A stretch of 64,000 nucleotides of DNA. It comes from Amorphochlora amoebiformis. Taxonomy: Eukaryota; Cercozoa; Chlorarachniophyceae. A program made the position numbers and the translations under genes. The notes below the pieces were generated by a model. That model had not been told where the DNA came from. It saw nothing but the letters and a program-made list of their open reading frames with translations, and ran no database searches. The stretch lies in NCBI GenBank assembly GCA_054601695.1, contig BAAHQB010000099.1:310001-374000 (forward strand), given 5' to 3'. Shown piece by piece: positions 1 through 37,386 of the stretch. Each line of letters starts with the position of its first letter. The first letter of the stretch is position 1.

Positions 1-268
1 ACACTCGAATCTTCTGGAAATTCTGAAAGCGTGACATGGCGTGATATCACGTTCTGTCACCTAATAATCAGAAGTCTCGTTACTACCAGGTACTGCCGGT
101 TAATACCGGATAAGATGATCTCCAAGAATCTCCGGGATCTCCAGCGATCTCAATGTATCTGTATATGTTCTACTATACTTGAACACGCTATCGATATCTA
201 CTCGAACCGCGCGTCCCTTGTGCTATTTATGTTGTTGATTTAAAAATATGCATATTCGTATATACATA

Positions 269-336
<68 letters not shown>

Positions 337-659
337 TTATATGCATATATATATTACAGGGATGATTGTGACCTCTCAATTCAACACATATTTATATTTA
401 TGTATGTATATATACATATATACATATACATATACATACATATATAATATATGATATATATACACACATATACATAATATATGATATATATATATATATA
501 TATAATATATGATATATATATATATACATATATATATGTACAAACCCAAAAAAAAGGAGAAAACCATCTTATGACACATTTATTCACAAAAGTTACATAA
601 AATGTTATTTATACACACACATACATACGAATATTTAAAATATAAACACAGCTTTGCAG
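1..659. other. Upstream flank or intron of the NOA1 gene
   Basis: Positions 1-245 are non-repetitive and include an imperfect palindrome around 32-60 (GTGACATGG...CACGTTCTGTCAC) and GATCTCC words near 114-145. Positions 268-540 are (TA)n with CATA interruptions. Positions 541-659 end in a pyrimidine-poor acceptor (gctttgcag) for the first recognisable NOA1 exon. The G4, G5 and G1 motifs of the GTPase must lie upstream of the G3 exon, but I could not find them here. This block is therefore most likely intronic. Confidence 0.5.
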
Positions 660-2282
660 GAAGTATATATGATACTCCCGGATTAATCATGCCTTCTCAG
701 CTTACTCATCGCCTAACTCCGATCGAGCTTGATGTGGTAACCCTAACCCTAACCCTAACCGCAACCCTAACCCTAACCCTAACCCTAACCCTAACCCGGA
801 CCCTAACCCTAACCCCAATATAACCCTAATTCCAACCCGAGATCTATCGCGAATCCTAATCATAATACTGAGTTTAATACGACCCAGACCCTACTCTCAT
901 CCTAACCCTAACCCTAATTCTAAACCTAACCCTAATTCCTAACCCTAACATTACCCTAAAGATGGTACCTTTGAACGACAAGAACTCTAACCTTAACCCT
1001 ACCTCTTAGCCCTCACCGTAACCCTAACCCTAACCGTAACTCGTAACCCTAACATTGACCCTAAACTAAAAGATGTACCATTGAAAAACTCCTGACATTC
1101 AAGCTCTAACCTAACCGTACTGTAACCTAAGCCTAGGCCTACCTCGAACCCTAACCCTAACCCTAACCCTAACCCTAACCCTAACCCTAACCCTAAACAT
1201 TATCCAAGCGCAATCCCAAGCCCTAATCCTAACCCTAACCCTATTTCTAACTATAATTCTAACCCTAACCTATCGGAAAGATAACCTTAATCCAAATTCG
1301 ACTCTAACCCTAACGGTAACCCTTGGCACTTACCCTAAACCTAATCTTAATCCTAACCCCCTAACCCTAACCCTAATCCTAATCCTAACCCCCTAACCCT
1401 AACCCTAACCCTAATCCTAACCCTAACCCTAACCCTAACCCAAATCCTAACCCTAATCCTAACCCTAACCCTAATGGATCCCTAACCCTAACCCTAAAGG
1501 TAGTACCATCGAAAAGAATCTCATATCAGAGCCCTAGCCCTAACCCTAACCCTGACCCTACCCCTAACCCTAGCCCTAACCCTAATCTATAGGTAGTACC
1601 ATCGAAAAGAATCTAATATCAGAGCCCTAACCCTAAACCTAACCCTAAGCCTAACCCTAACCCTAACCCTAATTTAAAGGTAGTACCATCGAAAGAATCT
1701 CATATCAGAGCCCTAACCCTAAACCTAACCCTAAGCCTAACCCTAACCCTAACCCTAACCCTAATCTAAAGGTAGTACCATCGAAAAGAATCTCACATCA
1801 GAGCCCTAACCCTAACCCTAACCCTGACCCTAACCCAAACCCTAGCCCTAACCCTAATCTATAGGTAGTACCATCGAAAAGAATCTAATATCAGAGCCCT
1901 AACCCTAAACCTAACCCTAAGCCTAACCCTAACCCTAACCCTAATTTAAAGGTAGTACCATCGAAAAGAATCTCATATCAGAGCCCTAACCCTAAACCTA
2001 ACCCTAAGCCGAACCCTAACCTTAAGCCTAACCCTAACCCTAAGCCTAACCCTAACCCTAACCCTAACCCTAACCTAAAGGTAGTACCATCGAAAAGAAT
2101 CTCATATCAGAGCGTCGAGTTGAAGGAGGGTATATACTATACTTTATTTTGGTCATTTATACATACATCTTATAAATGTATATATATATACATATATATA
2201 TGTATATATATATATGTATGTATATATAGTTGGAAGGTATATACTATACTAGTTTTTGGTTTATGTATGATATTTATATATC

Positions 2283-2316
<34 letters not shown>

Positions 2317-2486
2317 TGTATATATTAAAGAACGTATATATATATATATATATATATGTTTTTGCGTATTGATCCATACATATAACGGAATTTATTGGTA
2401 TTTTCAATGTATATTATATGTATAAAAATTAAATATATATATATATAGAAATATATTAATATATACCCCTTCATATATATATATAT

Positions 2487-2539
<53 letters not shown>

Positions 2540-3066
2540 ATATATGTGTGTGTGTGTGTGTACATATACATATTTAATTGCCATACCTGGTTTTGGTAAG
2601 ACATATACTCAAATACCAAGTCTGTATATGCATTTCAATATTATTTACATATATAAGTGACAACAATGGTATACATCATGACAACAAGGGTATACACCTG
2701 TAGCTTTTTTGTATGTATATTATGAATTTCATTTATGTATATACATCTATGCATATATATATATATATATATATACATCTATAAATGTAATGAGTTTTGA
2801 ATATCCTATTATTCTTATTTGCCCTGTGAAAGGGGTAATCACAAGCTAATAACGTGCTGACAACACTGTTGGTAACCATGCGATAGATACTATATATGGG
2901 GTTTGTTGAGGTCTTATAGATATATATGTATGTATGTATATATGTATATGTGTATGTATATGTGTATATATATGTATGTATGTATGTATGTATATATATA
3001 TGTATGAATATATATACATATATATGTATACATTAATACATATATAAATATACTGTATATGTATGT

Positions 3067-3097
<31 letters not shown>

Positions 3098-3327
3098 AGT
3101 GTTTATATATATATGTGTATATATATATAAGTGTTTATATATATATATATACGTATAGGAAAGGCATTATTAATTGGAGGTTTGGCAACCATTCAAATGG
3201 AGGTGGTTATAGCATTATATACATATATATATAATATATATATATATATATTTTATATATATCATATATATATATATATATATATATATGCAAAATCTAT
3301 ATACATATATAAATATATATATTTATA

Positions 3328-3404
<77 letters not shown>

Positions 3405-5082
3405 TATACATATATATATATATATGTTCATATATACATATATATACATATGTGTATATATGTCTGAGATATATACATATATATACATATGTGTATATAT
3501 GTCTGAGAGGGTGTATATTATTTGTATGTATACAAATGTATTTTTATGGCCATATTATATATATATATATATATATGGTATCTATATGGTATCTATATAC
3601 ATATGTATATTTATATATAGTATATATATACATATATATATACATATGTATATAGATACCATATATATATATATATATATATATGCATATATATATATAT
3701 ATTTATATATATAAGCACATCTATAGGAAAATAAGTATATACATACACACACATACATAATAATATTATATATATATAGGTATTTATATATGTATATATA
3801 TGTATATATATTAGCATTTGGATATGTATACCCGCACATTTAGCTATCGGTGTTAGGCATATAGTACTACAAATATAAGTATATATATATATATATATAT
3901 ATATAAATGTATATATATTACATGTATATTTACACATTTATTATTCTAAATACTAACAATTCAATTAATTACTAATGGCAAATTATTCTACTCCCGAAAT
4001 ATTATTCAGACAGGAAAACCGTTTTACGTCACTCTTTATCTTAGCAAACAAATACAAGTAGGACACTTCCTCCTCCGACTCATTTGCTCTCACTCTGATC
4101 GCTCTCGCTCTTCGCTCTAATCGCTCTCGCGCTCTCTCACTCTAATCGCTCTCGCGCTCTCTCACTCTAATCGCTCTCGCGCTCTCTCACTCTAATCGCT
4201 CTCGCGCTCTCTCACTCTAATCGCTCTCGCGCTCTCTCACTCCAATCGCTCTCTCTCTAATCGCTCTCGCGCTCTCTGTCTCTCTCTCATCGCTCTCGCG
4301 CTCTCTGTCTCTCTCTCATCGCTCTCGCGCTCTCTGTCTCTCTCTCGCTCGCGCAGTGTGTTTTGAAGATTTTTTTTTTCTCCTTTTTAAATTTGACGGT
4401 ATATGTTACTATCTCCTTCTCTTGCTCGAGAACACATTATCTCGCTCGCTTTCTCCCTCTTTCGCTAACTCGTTCTCTCGACACGCTATTCTTTCGTTTT
4501 ATGTAACGTTGTTTCTTGTAGTAGACGAATACTTGTGAACTGATATTTATCTAATTTTCTCTCTATCTTTCTCGCTCTCGCTCACGCTTTTTTGTTGTCT
4601 CTCGCTCTAGCTCTCTCTCTCCCTCACGCTCCACTGTTCTCGCTCGCAGATTCTCTCTATGCGCGATATGTCTTTCCATTTTTGGTAGCTATTTGTCTCT
4701 GGCTCTCTCTCTCTCTCTTATCTTCCCTTTCGTTCTCTCTCTTTCCCTCTCTTTCTCTCTCTTTCTCTCTATTTCTCTCTCTCTCTCGTTCTCACTCTTT
4801 CTTCCTCTTTCTCTCGTTTTCTTCCCTTTTTTAACGTTATTTTGTTAGGCGCATATGTCTCTCTAAATTTTCTTTCTCTGTCGCTTTCTCTTTTACCTCC
4901 CTTAGTTTATCCCACTTTAATCTCTCTTTCTCTCTCTCACTCTTTAATTTCGGAGACATCCTGAAACATACATTTTTTCTTTTGTTTTAAGTGGTTTGAA
5001 AGAAGTTAAGGTTTTGGTTGATTTTGTCTAGATTCATCCGACTAGAGCTGATAATGTTGATAACTTTGTATCGAAGCATGCT

Positions 5083-5122
<40 letters not shown>

Positions 5123-5220
5123 GTATATAATATCAAAATGTAATATATATTTACAGACATAATGTAATATATATTTACAGACATGCAGATGTACGTAATA
5201 TATGTATATGTATACATATA

Positions 5221-5277
<57 letters not shown>

Positions 5278-5457
5278 CCTGTAGCTCGTCTTTATTCTTA
5301 TGCTGTAATTAATGATATGTACATATACATATATAAATACATATAGATATAAACATATATATTTTTACATGCACATATACATGCATATATACATACATGT
5401 ACATATATATATATATTTATATATATAGACATATATATATTGACATATATAAATATT

Positions 5458-5493
<36 letters not shown>

Positions 5494-5649
5494 TGTATAA
5501 ATTATGTATATATGTATATATATATATATATGTATATATCTATTAACATTTTCTATACATATATGGTTATGAAAATTTTTGATAGATATGCATAGCATAT
5601 GTAATATGCTTACATGTAATACATCTTTAAATGTATACCAATAATATGC

Positions 5650-5711
<62 letters not shown>

Positions 5712-5779
5712 ATATCAAAATATATATATTATATATATATACATATATATACATATACATATATATATATGTATGTATG

Positions 5780-5811
<32 letters not shown>

Positions 5812-5869
5812 ATATGCATATATTATGTATGTAAATATACATGTATACATGCGTGTATATGTGTGGTTG

Positions 5870-5909
<40 letters not shown>

Positions 5910-6221
5910 TATATATATATATATATATACATATACTTACGTACATACATATATATATACATATTTATTAATATTTATAATACATGTATACATATACATA
6001 TACGTATATACATATATATATATATATATATATTATTACATTCATACATATAATGTATATTTATAAATGCTTTGACTTTTGCTAATATATGTACTTGTAT
6101 ATACACATGAATATATCCAAATATACACGAATATATTCGTATAAAAATATATTCCAATTCATTAGACATTTCATATATAAATATGTATCAATATATACAT
6201 GTCTTTTCCATATATAACAGT

Positions 6222-6259
<38 letters not shown>

Positions 6260-7106
6260 TATATATACATATATACATATATATATATAGAGATATAGAT
6301 ATATACATGTACACATATATACTTATTCCATAATGCCTATATATAATTATATATTAGCACATATTTATATATATATATATATGTGTGTGAGTATGTATTA
6401 GTATATATATGTATATACATATATAAATATATATATTATACATATATATAAATATATACATATATATAATGTATATTACACATATATTTAGAATATATAT
6501 ATAAGGAACTCTTCTCACACCACCGTTCGACCCGCAGAGATTTGAAGACCTTAGACCATTTCAAGATCATCGATTTAGGTTTTAAAATCACCGAAATCTC
6601 TCCCACTCTCTCTCATCATCTTTCTTTCTCTCTCCTTTTTCTCTCTTTCCGTCTCTTTCTCTCTATAGGTTTCAACCATGCTACTCTTGACATGGAAATA
6701 TACATGTATATATATGTATACATCAATATATATATATAAATATATATGTATGTATGTGTATATGTATATTATATAGGATACGGGGGATAGGCTTCAACCA
6801 TGCCTCTGTTGACATAGTAATATCTGGACTCGGCTGGGTGTCTCTTACAGGCAGTGGACTTTGTGATTTAAAGGTCTCAAATCGTATATCAATATTTCGA
6901 TATGCGTATATCATTACTGCGATATGTATGTATTATTGTCGTATATCAATACTGCGAATATATATATATATATATATATGTGTATATTCAATACATATGT
7001 GTACATATACATATATACACACATACATACATATATACACACATATATATACATATTTGGTCATAATTCCAAACATGCGAAAAAATAGATATGCATACAT
7101 ACATGA

Positions 7107-7150
<44 letters not shown>

Positions 7151-7170
7151 ACATATACATGTATATATAC

Positions 7171-7205
<35 letters not shown>

Positions 7206-7356
7206 ATATGTATACACATTTATATCTACACATGTAAAGGTAATGTTTCGGTGTGTGTTAGTGTCCACTTTGTCTGTGTGCACACCAAACCATGTGTATG
7301 TGTATATATGTATATATTATATATATATATATATATTATATATATATATATGTGTG

Positions 7357-7395
<39 letters not shown>

Positions 7396-7455
7396 AACCC
7401 TTCGTTACAGTTATTTCATATTGTAAATATGCGCATTGTATGAATACATTGTATA

Positions 7456-7537
<82 letters not shown>

Positions 7538-7861
7538 CATATATATATATATATATTTATAAATATATATATTTAAGTTTTGTATGTATACATACATAGT
7601 TGCGAATATCAAAAGTGTTATCAGCACATACATTTATATACATGTACATTTACAAACACATATTATGTCCATATACATATTCAGATATTAACATTTAGCA
7701 CATACATGTATACATACGATATATACACGTGTGGACCATCATATATAACTCAGGTATCTGCACCGAAAGGAGTATCAGTATTCGTCCGCGATCCATTGAT
7801 GCCGCACGGTTACAGAAAGGGAAAAACGGCCAAGTTCACCGGGAAGAGATTCGCGAAATGA
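660..7861 (+). CDS. NOA1: NOA1/YqeH-family circularly permuted GTPase, C-terminal exons (5' partial)
   Basis: Exons read from splice sites and phase: 660-736, 2081-2129, 3159-3202 (or 3205), 4010-4057, 5032-5083, 6506-6578, 6777-6873, 7754-7861 (stop TGA). Together they give about 181 residues. The first exon holds the G3 motif in [15 protein letters not shown]. Next come [17 protein letters not shown] and [13 protein letters not shown] (the family's IGGL strand), then [48 protein letters not shown] and [13 protein letters not shown], ending in a basic tail KFTGKRFAK. These match the C-terminal half of YqeH/NOA1 in order. Family members assist small-subunit assembly of organellar or bacterial ribosomes; plant homologues are plastid and animal ones mitochondrial. 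G4, G5 and G1, which come first in this permuted family, are not visible in the window. All intron phases agree. The intron after 736 is a telomere-repeat array and the one after 4057 is polypyrimidine. Confidence 0.85.
737..2080. repeat. Interstitial telomeric (CCCTAA)n array forming a whole NOA1 intron
   Basis: This is a degenerate CCCTAA array of about 1.3 kb. It starts exactly at the donor (GTG|gtaaccctaacc) and ends exactly at the acceptor (taacctaaag|GTAGTA). The repeat itself therefore supplies the 5' and 3' splice sites. The orientation is C-rich on the coding strand. Variants such as CCTAAT, CCTAAG and CCGTAA are common, so this is old interstitial repeat and not a live telomere. Confidence 0.85.
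957..1983 (+). repeat. Exon-edge echoes: repeated 5' ends of the 2081 exon inside the telomeric intron
   Basis: Six near-identical copies of the exon's first ~32 nt plus its acceptor (AAAGGTAGTACCATCGAAAA and following bases up to CAGAGC) lie at about 1496-1532, 1586-1624, 1675-1710, 1766-1803, 1860-1896 and 1946-1983. Two diverged copies lie near 957-990 and 1064-1100. Shared variants (ctatagg in copies 2 and 5, tttaaagg in copies 3 and 6) show a three-unit higher-order repeat of about 271 bp. Copies 1, 2, 4, 5 and 6 keep the same spacing modulo 3 within their groups; copy 3 lacks one A. Confidence 0.85.
2130..4009. repeat. TA/CATA microsatellite introns of NOA1
   Basis: Two introns flank the small exon 3159-3202. 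They are mostly (TA)n, (CATA)n and TGTATA variants, including a pure TA run at about 3330-3400. The donor gtatatactata (2130) and the acceptor tatacgtatag (to 3158) are themselves built from TA-type sequence. Positions 2640-2900 are less repetitive and hold no recognised exon. Confidence 0.7.
4058..5031 (+). repeat. CT-rich (CGCTCTC)n minisatellite intron of NOA1
   Basis: This intron runs from CAA|gtagga to tttgtctag. On the coding strand it is almost pure pyrimidine, broken mainly by G of TCGC and A of CACT. Positions about 4126-4255 are tandem copies of a ~25-bp unit containing AATCGCTCTCGCGCTCTCTC. Positions 4257-4345 carry a second ~27-bp unit ending GCTCTCTGTCTCTCTCTCAT. Positions 4590-4830 are less regular CTCTCT with CTTT. 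No coding exon is supported inside it. Confidence 0.75.
5084..7753. repeat. TA-microsatellite introns with an echo of the 6777 exon
   Basis: Long (TA)n, (CATA)n and (TGTA)n tracts fill the introns at 5084-6505, 6579-6776 and 6874-7753. At about 6667-6703 a degenerate copy of the 6777 exon start (ataggtttcaaccatgctac) precedes the real one, with substitutions that spoil its frame. Positions 6600-6666 are a CT-rich tract. Confidence 0.7.
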
Positions 7862-8700
7862 ACTCAAAGCGACTACTACTTTCAGTTACTAGACTTAGTC
7901 AAGCACCACTCGGATCGTCAACTGTGACATTTGTCTAGTTTGTATATATACATGTACCTAGAGGTCAACTGGTCAAGTTTCGAGTTCAGGAAAGTCGTCA
8001 AATCATCATGAGGGATACAAGAATTTGAACAAGTAAATAAAAACTCATGAATAGCACCTACGAGATTTACCGTGTATTTCTACCGATTGAATAATGATCC
8101 TCGGACTCAGTCTAGTCAGTCAACGATTGCAGTCTTTCCTACGATATCTAGGATACATACAGTGTACAGATAGTCACTGACTAGAATAGAGCCCGTTATA
8201 TATTTGGTACCGGTACACTAGGTACTAGGGGTATGATATCAATGCTCGCTATGTGACAGTACTGGTAGTCCATTTAAAAAATCTTGAAAATCATGATATT
8301 AAACTTAAAAGGCCAGCTAGTACTGTACTATATGTACCAGGAGTATTGAACACAGTCCAACCGTAGTCTAGGTATTCGTCTAGAACTAGTCTAACTTTAC
8401 TTAGCTCATCGAACTTTTGACAGTCACTAAATGTCCTGTAGCTGTCACGATGTATAAAATAACTGTCTCGGAACTATTAGTAATAGACTTCAAAACCTAA
8501 TATATATGTGTGTAATCTAACCATGATGAGTTTGGCTTGATGGAACAATGTGACTATGCATATATAAACCCATATATATTATGTATCAAAATATATGTAT
8601 TATTATGTGGATTGAGAAGTAAGCAGCATGTAATAGTGCCCAGTTGATATTCATTTATTACATGTACATTAATACATGTGAGTACATACATGTATACATA
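7862..8700. other. 3' flank of NOA1, CTAG-rich unique sequence
   Basis: This is non-repetitive intergenic DNA after the NOA1 stop codon. A candidate poly(A) signal AATAAA lies at 8036-8041. From about 8080 to 8500 the sequence is dense in CTAG, ACTAG and GTCAGT words (for example cagtctagtcagtcaacg). No coding exon is recognised. Confidence 0.5.
8036..8041 (+). terminator. Candidate poly(A) signal of NOA1
   Basis: AATAAA lies about 175 nt after the stop codon, within otherwise unique 3' flank. The motif is short and the genome AT-rich, so this is only a candidate. Confidence 0.3.
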
Positions 8701-8728
8701 TACATGTGATCACATGTGAAGTTATGAA

Positions 8729-8782
<54 letters not shown>

Positions 8783-8870
8783 TACAAACATATACATACA
8801 AAAATATTTTACATACATATAAGTAAACACACACATATACACTTGCATGCATATGTATAGATATACATAT

Positions 8871-8907
<37 letters not shown>

Positions 8908-8908
8908 G

Positions 8909-8946
<38 letters not shown>

Positions 8947-9020
8947 GATATATTATATATATACACATATATACATACACGTATATATATATATATATAT
9001 ATATATACAAAAATTATATG

Positions 9021-9069
<49 letters not shown>

Positions 9070-9080
9070 GCATATGTATT

Positions 9081-9126
<46 letters not shown>

Positions 9127-9337
9127 AATACATGTATGTATATATTTATACGTCAATATACTTTTTTCATACATCAAGTACCATGTGACACATTTTTCGG
9201 TTGCACAGTAAAAACAAACACATTATTATTCAAGGTCTAAATATATATATACATATACAGTATACTTATATATTTATATGAATTTATACGTATATATATA
9301 TATATATATATATACATATATATACATACATATATAT

Positions 9338-9368
<31 letters not shown>

Positions 9369-9407
9369 CGTATACATATATATGTTTTTATGTAATATAT
9401 GTAATAT

Positions 9408-9459
<52 letters not shown>

Positions 9460-9486
9460 ATATATATATATATATATGTATTGATG
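8701..9486. repeat. Intergenic TA microsatellite
   Basis: (TA)n with (CACA), (GATATA) and (TGTA) interruptions. A unique island lies at about 9145-9240. No gene is seen. Confidence 0.7.
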
Positions 9487-10948
9487 TAGATATTTACAAC
9501 TTACAAGTCGGAGAGTCTTGTTCCACGTTTTCAACTTGGTGTGTGTTCTCGAAGGCTTCGACTTGAAATTGATTTCAAATTATACTTTTCTTACTCGCGT
9601 ACCTGAAACCATCCATCACTCACAAAGTTTACTGCCTTTCAAATCAATCAAACCATCATACAAACGACGATTGGACGAATGTATCAATAGAAAGTTATTA
9701 GAAACCCTTACTGTCGTGACGGTCATTTACAAGCTCAATGCCATAACAGCGTATTCCACCATTAAATTTTACCTTCCGGTTTTACCTTCCGGTTTTACCT
9801 TCCGGCTTAAAAACTAGTAAGGATTCGTCCATCTGAGGTCTAAAGGCCATACGGAGGTTACTTTAGCAAGAAACGGCCACGCAAAGGTTTCAAATTCACG
9901 GTAGAACAACGTTTGGCGCAAGGCGCAGGCAGAACTGGCGCCAAAAGACGAACAGGAAACTCTTGAGTCCGAGTGACTGTATTGCTGTTAGTACCCGCTA
10001 CTGCCGACAGTCTGACGTTACTTGGAAAATCGCCTGCCGGTGTGGGGGAGAATCACCTAAATTCTGGGGTGACGGATACCTTGGGCGGCATCGCAAGGGT
10101 ACTTTGGACGCATGCACACCTTAAACTGCGTTACACAACCCCATGTCACATAAAGGCCGACGTACTCGGGCCCATGTCACACCTGCATGAGCGAGTATGA
10201 TTTTACCCAAACCACGACTAATTCCCGGTTGAATAGCCGACGTCCTACGTATTCAGCGCTTTAGCGAGGTCGTCCCACCCCCCTTGGTTCGCAGTACCGT
10301 TTTCAACCCAAGAAAAGTTCTCGGACCGTTGAACGCTTGTAATAGGTGTCTAGTAGCACTAGGGTCAGTTTGAAGGGATTAGGTCTTGGGATTACCGAGT
10401 TTCAAGCCGATTTGGGCCAAAGTTTGCGAGTGAGCGTGAAAGCCCTCCCGCTTTCTGGGCATAAGAGGGTTGATATAGGGGGGAATTGCACCAACGGAGG
10501 CGTATGTATCGCTAGTTCCCTTTGTTTTCTCTGTTTTTGTGCAGGGAAGGCAAATGTACATGGGTCGGGTGTTCTTGACTGGAGTAGGGGGGTATTTGAC
10601 GTCCATTTGATGATAGGTGAGAGCACGACTGAAGCATGGGTATCGTAAACTGTCGCAATATCGATGATACTGGCACTGGCGATAAGCACCCGAGGAATGC
10701 TCATATCGTAATATTCCGCTATGTTTCATCTGTGCGCATCTCTGAGAAAAGTTTTTTCATCCTTCTTGAAATATAAAGGACGTGACTGTATGTTTTCAAA
10801 CAACACATTCTCTAACACGTTCCCAAAATGTATATCATACCTCTAATCTGCTATACTTCAAAACAATATGTTGATTATCCTTCTTGTACCCTCCAAACTA
10901 ACAAAGACATAATTATCCGGGATCTGATGCGGAACTTCTGTTGTTCTT
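9487..10948. other. Unique intergenic sequence upstream of the ArfGAP-C2 gene
   Basis: This block has roughly balanced base composition. It contains three tandem copies of ttttaccttccgg at 9770-9808. Several short open frames exist: 9973-10200 and 10346-10648 on +, 10379-10729 on -, and a basic frame ending at 9966 with KKRPRKGFKF. None has a recognisable domain or a consistent exon model. The last few hundred bases may hold the promoter of the 10949 gene. An in-frame TGA lies just upstream of its ATG. Confidence 0.4.
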
Positions 10949-34516
<23,568 letters not shown>

Positions 34517-34572
34517 ATGTATAAATATGTAATATCTCCTTTTCGATTGCTGTTCTAATGGATACGCATGTA

Positions 34573-34606
<34 letters not shown>

Positions 34607-34640
34607 GTATACGTATATATATATATATATATATATATAG

Positions 34641-34672
<32 letters not shown>

Positions 34673-34864
34673 TATATATATAACTTTAAATGATGTTTAT
34701 ATGAGATGTAAACATACTTGATATTTCTAAATTTGGAAAATTTTGAATTTCTATGTGCCTGGACATCTTTTTATTTTTGAGATTGTCTTTGCTTACGTAG
34801 GGCTCGTTGGAATTGAGTGTGAAGGCATCTTGGTTTTAGAGCTATTGAGAGAGATGTAATACAT

Positions 34865-34920
<56 letters not shown>

Positions 34921-36120
34921 GAAATGTATGTGTGTGTGTGTATTAAATTTATAGATATGGTGTGTATGAATGCAATTGTACCTTGTATTGTGTACAGGTA
35001 AATTGGTTTGTATTATATGTTTTGTTTGTATACGTATAGCGTCATTGTAGTGGAGCTATTGGGTATGTATCTCGTATGGAGTAATAAATAAATGTACATA
35101 TCATTATTTATAATATGTGTATATTATATATGTATATATGCATATATATATATACATATATATATGTATGTATGTATGTACATATAATATTACACGTATG
35201 TTATGCATGTATATACACGTACATTTAATACTTACATCATATGTATGCATGTCTTTATCCCCACGTACATATGTATATATATTCTATTTATATTTAATAT
35301 TTGCACATGTGTTTGTATATATGTATATACACACGTACCTTTAATATCTACAAGATTCTACATCATATGTATGCATGTCTTATATCTGTAAGTATATATA
35401 TATATATATATAAATATACAGATTACCAAGAAGTATATCATTTGGAGTGAGCGCGTTCTTAGCAATAGCAGATGGATCGCCCCTCACATATTTACCCGAA
35501 TCAGACGAATCAGATTTTGAAAACAGGTAGCACCAGCATGGGCGTTCTATAGAATTTTGGGCTAAAATTGTCGTTCGCGATGAGGTAGTCTTCTACGTAC
35601 TATGATCATCCGATTTGAATGTAATGTAACTTGCACAAAGCGGCTGTGTTGCGCGTCCTGTGTATGGATCAGTTTTAAGTATCACTGGATGTACACCGTA
35701 GACTATATATCGAATGTCAGTGGTATAATCTGCATGATGATAACATTCTGAGCGTAGTAGTAGAAAGCGATTAGTATAGTAATGCCATGACACCAGGTAC
35801 TCAGTCACTGACTAGACTGAGTACATAGCTGTATTAGTCAGCGTCTACTAAGTGTATATCCGATGATAGAATCTTCCTACATATGTGTGAAAATATCATG
35901 ATACACTACTATATATCTAATATATATATCTATCTAGCAGATATATACTAGATGTATTTTTATAAGCGGTATCAGTTGAAATTGATCATCAATTGCTTAG
36001 CCACTATGAATCTAGGTCAGATTCTAGGATATGTAGAGGCCTCAGCCTAGATCGCGGTATACAGTAATATAGTGATACTGAGCCAGTACAATGAGGTATT
36101 CAAAGACACGGTTGTATCTA
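34517..36120. other. 3' flank of the ArfGAP-C2 gene
   Basis: Mixed sequence with TA runs at 34575-34680 and 34868-34918, a candidate AATAAA at 35083-35088, and unique DNA from 35420. Positions about 35590-36070 are CTAG/ACTAG-rich (for example cagtcactgactagactgag). No coding exon is recognised. Confidence 0.5.
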
Positions 36121-36219
36121 GAACATACTGTACGCATATATTATATGCTATGATATATACCTATATATATATATTATATACATATATATATAATATATGT
36201 ATATATATATATGTATATA

Positions 36220-36272
<53 letters not shown>

Positions 36273-36356
36273 CACACACATATATGTGCACATAGATATG
36301 TTATGTATTTTAAGTCTGTGTTACACATGAATTGTAACATACACACATATCATAGT

Positions 36357-36412
<56 letters not shown>

Positions 36413-36517
36413 CATGTACCTACATATACAAATACAATATATATATATATATACATATATGTATATAAGTATATAATATATGTACATATAATATCGCAGT
36501 ATGTATAATATATATAT

Positions 36518-36582
<65 letters not shown>

Positions 36583-36796
36583 ATATATGTATATATATAT
36601 AATGTATACATATATATATTTATATATATATATATATATATATAGTGATACTGTAATATTAACAAACACACGTGTGTTACACACACATTAAATTATACTG
36701 TATTATTCTGTATATAATATATTTATATGTGTATGTATGAACTGTAATAAACTGAGTGTGTATATCAATACTATACATGTATATTCTACGTAAACA

Positions 36797-36843
<47 letters not shown>

Positions 36844-36910
36844 AATATGTAATCATTGAAGCTGTAAAATCACACTTGTAAATGAGTGTGCACATTATGT
36901 AGTGATGATG

Positions 36911-36941
<31 letters not shown>

Positions 36942-36947
36942 GTATTC

Positions 36948-37027
<80 letters not shown>

Positions 37028-37029
37028 AA

Positions 37030-37081
<52 letters not shown>

Positions 37082-37140
37082 CACGTATATCTACATTTAC
37101 GTACAAAGTATATATTATATTTGTATATAAAAAAACATAC
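36121..37140. repeat. Intergenic TA microsatellite
   Basis: (TA)n and (CATA)n with small unique islands at about 36300-36360 and 36650-36790. No gene is seen. Confidence 0.7.
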
Positions 37141-37386
37141 ATATGTCTACAAGATGCACAGAACGAGGAGAGTGGGATACGAAAGACAGTATTAGCCTGA
37201 TAAGGACACACCAGATACATGGTGGGAACTCACCGTCCGCCCCTCCTCCCAAAGCCGATAAATTAAATTAGTTTTTCGTGTGTTTTATCCACCTTACCCG
37301 GTTGCTTTGAGCCTTGAGTGTGGCTGGCGACCATGCGCGAGAAATTAATTTATTTTTTTAAATTTTATCGGCGGCGACACGTGACA

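Noticed and set aside
737-2080. Chromosome end / true telomere
   Set aside because: The array is degenerate, is flanked on both sides by exons of one gene, and other arrays in both orientations occur in mid-window introns.
10346-10729. 100-116-codon open frames on both strands
   Set aside because: They overlap each other antisense, lack recognisable domains and splice-consistent extensions, and show no clear coding bias.
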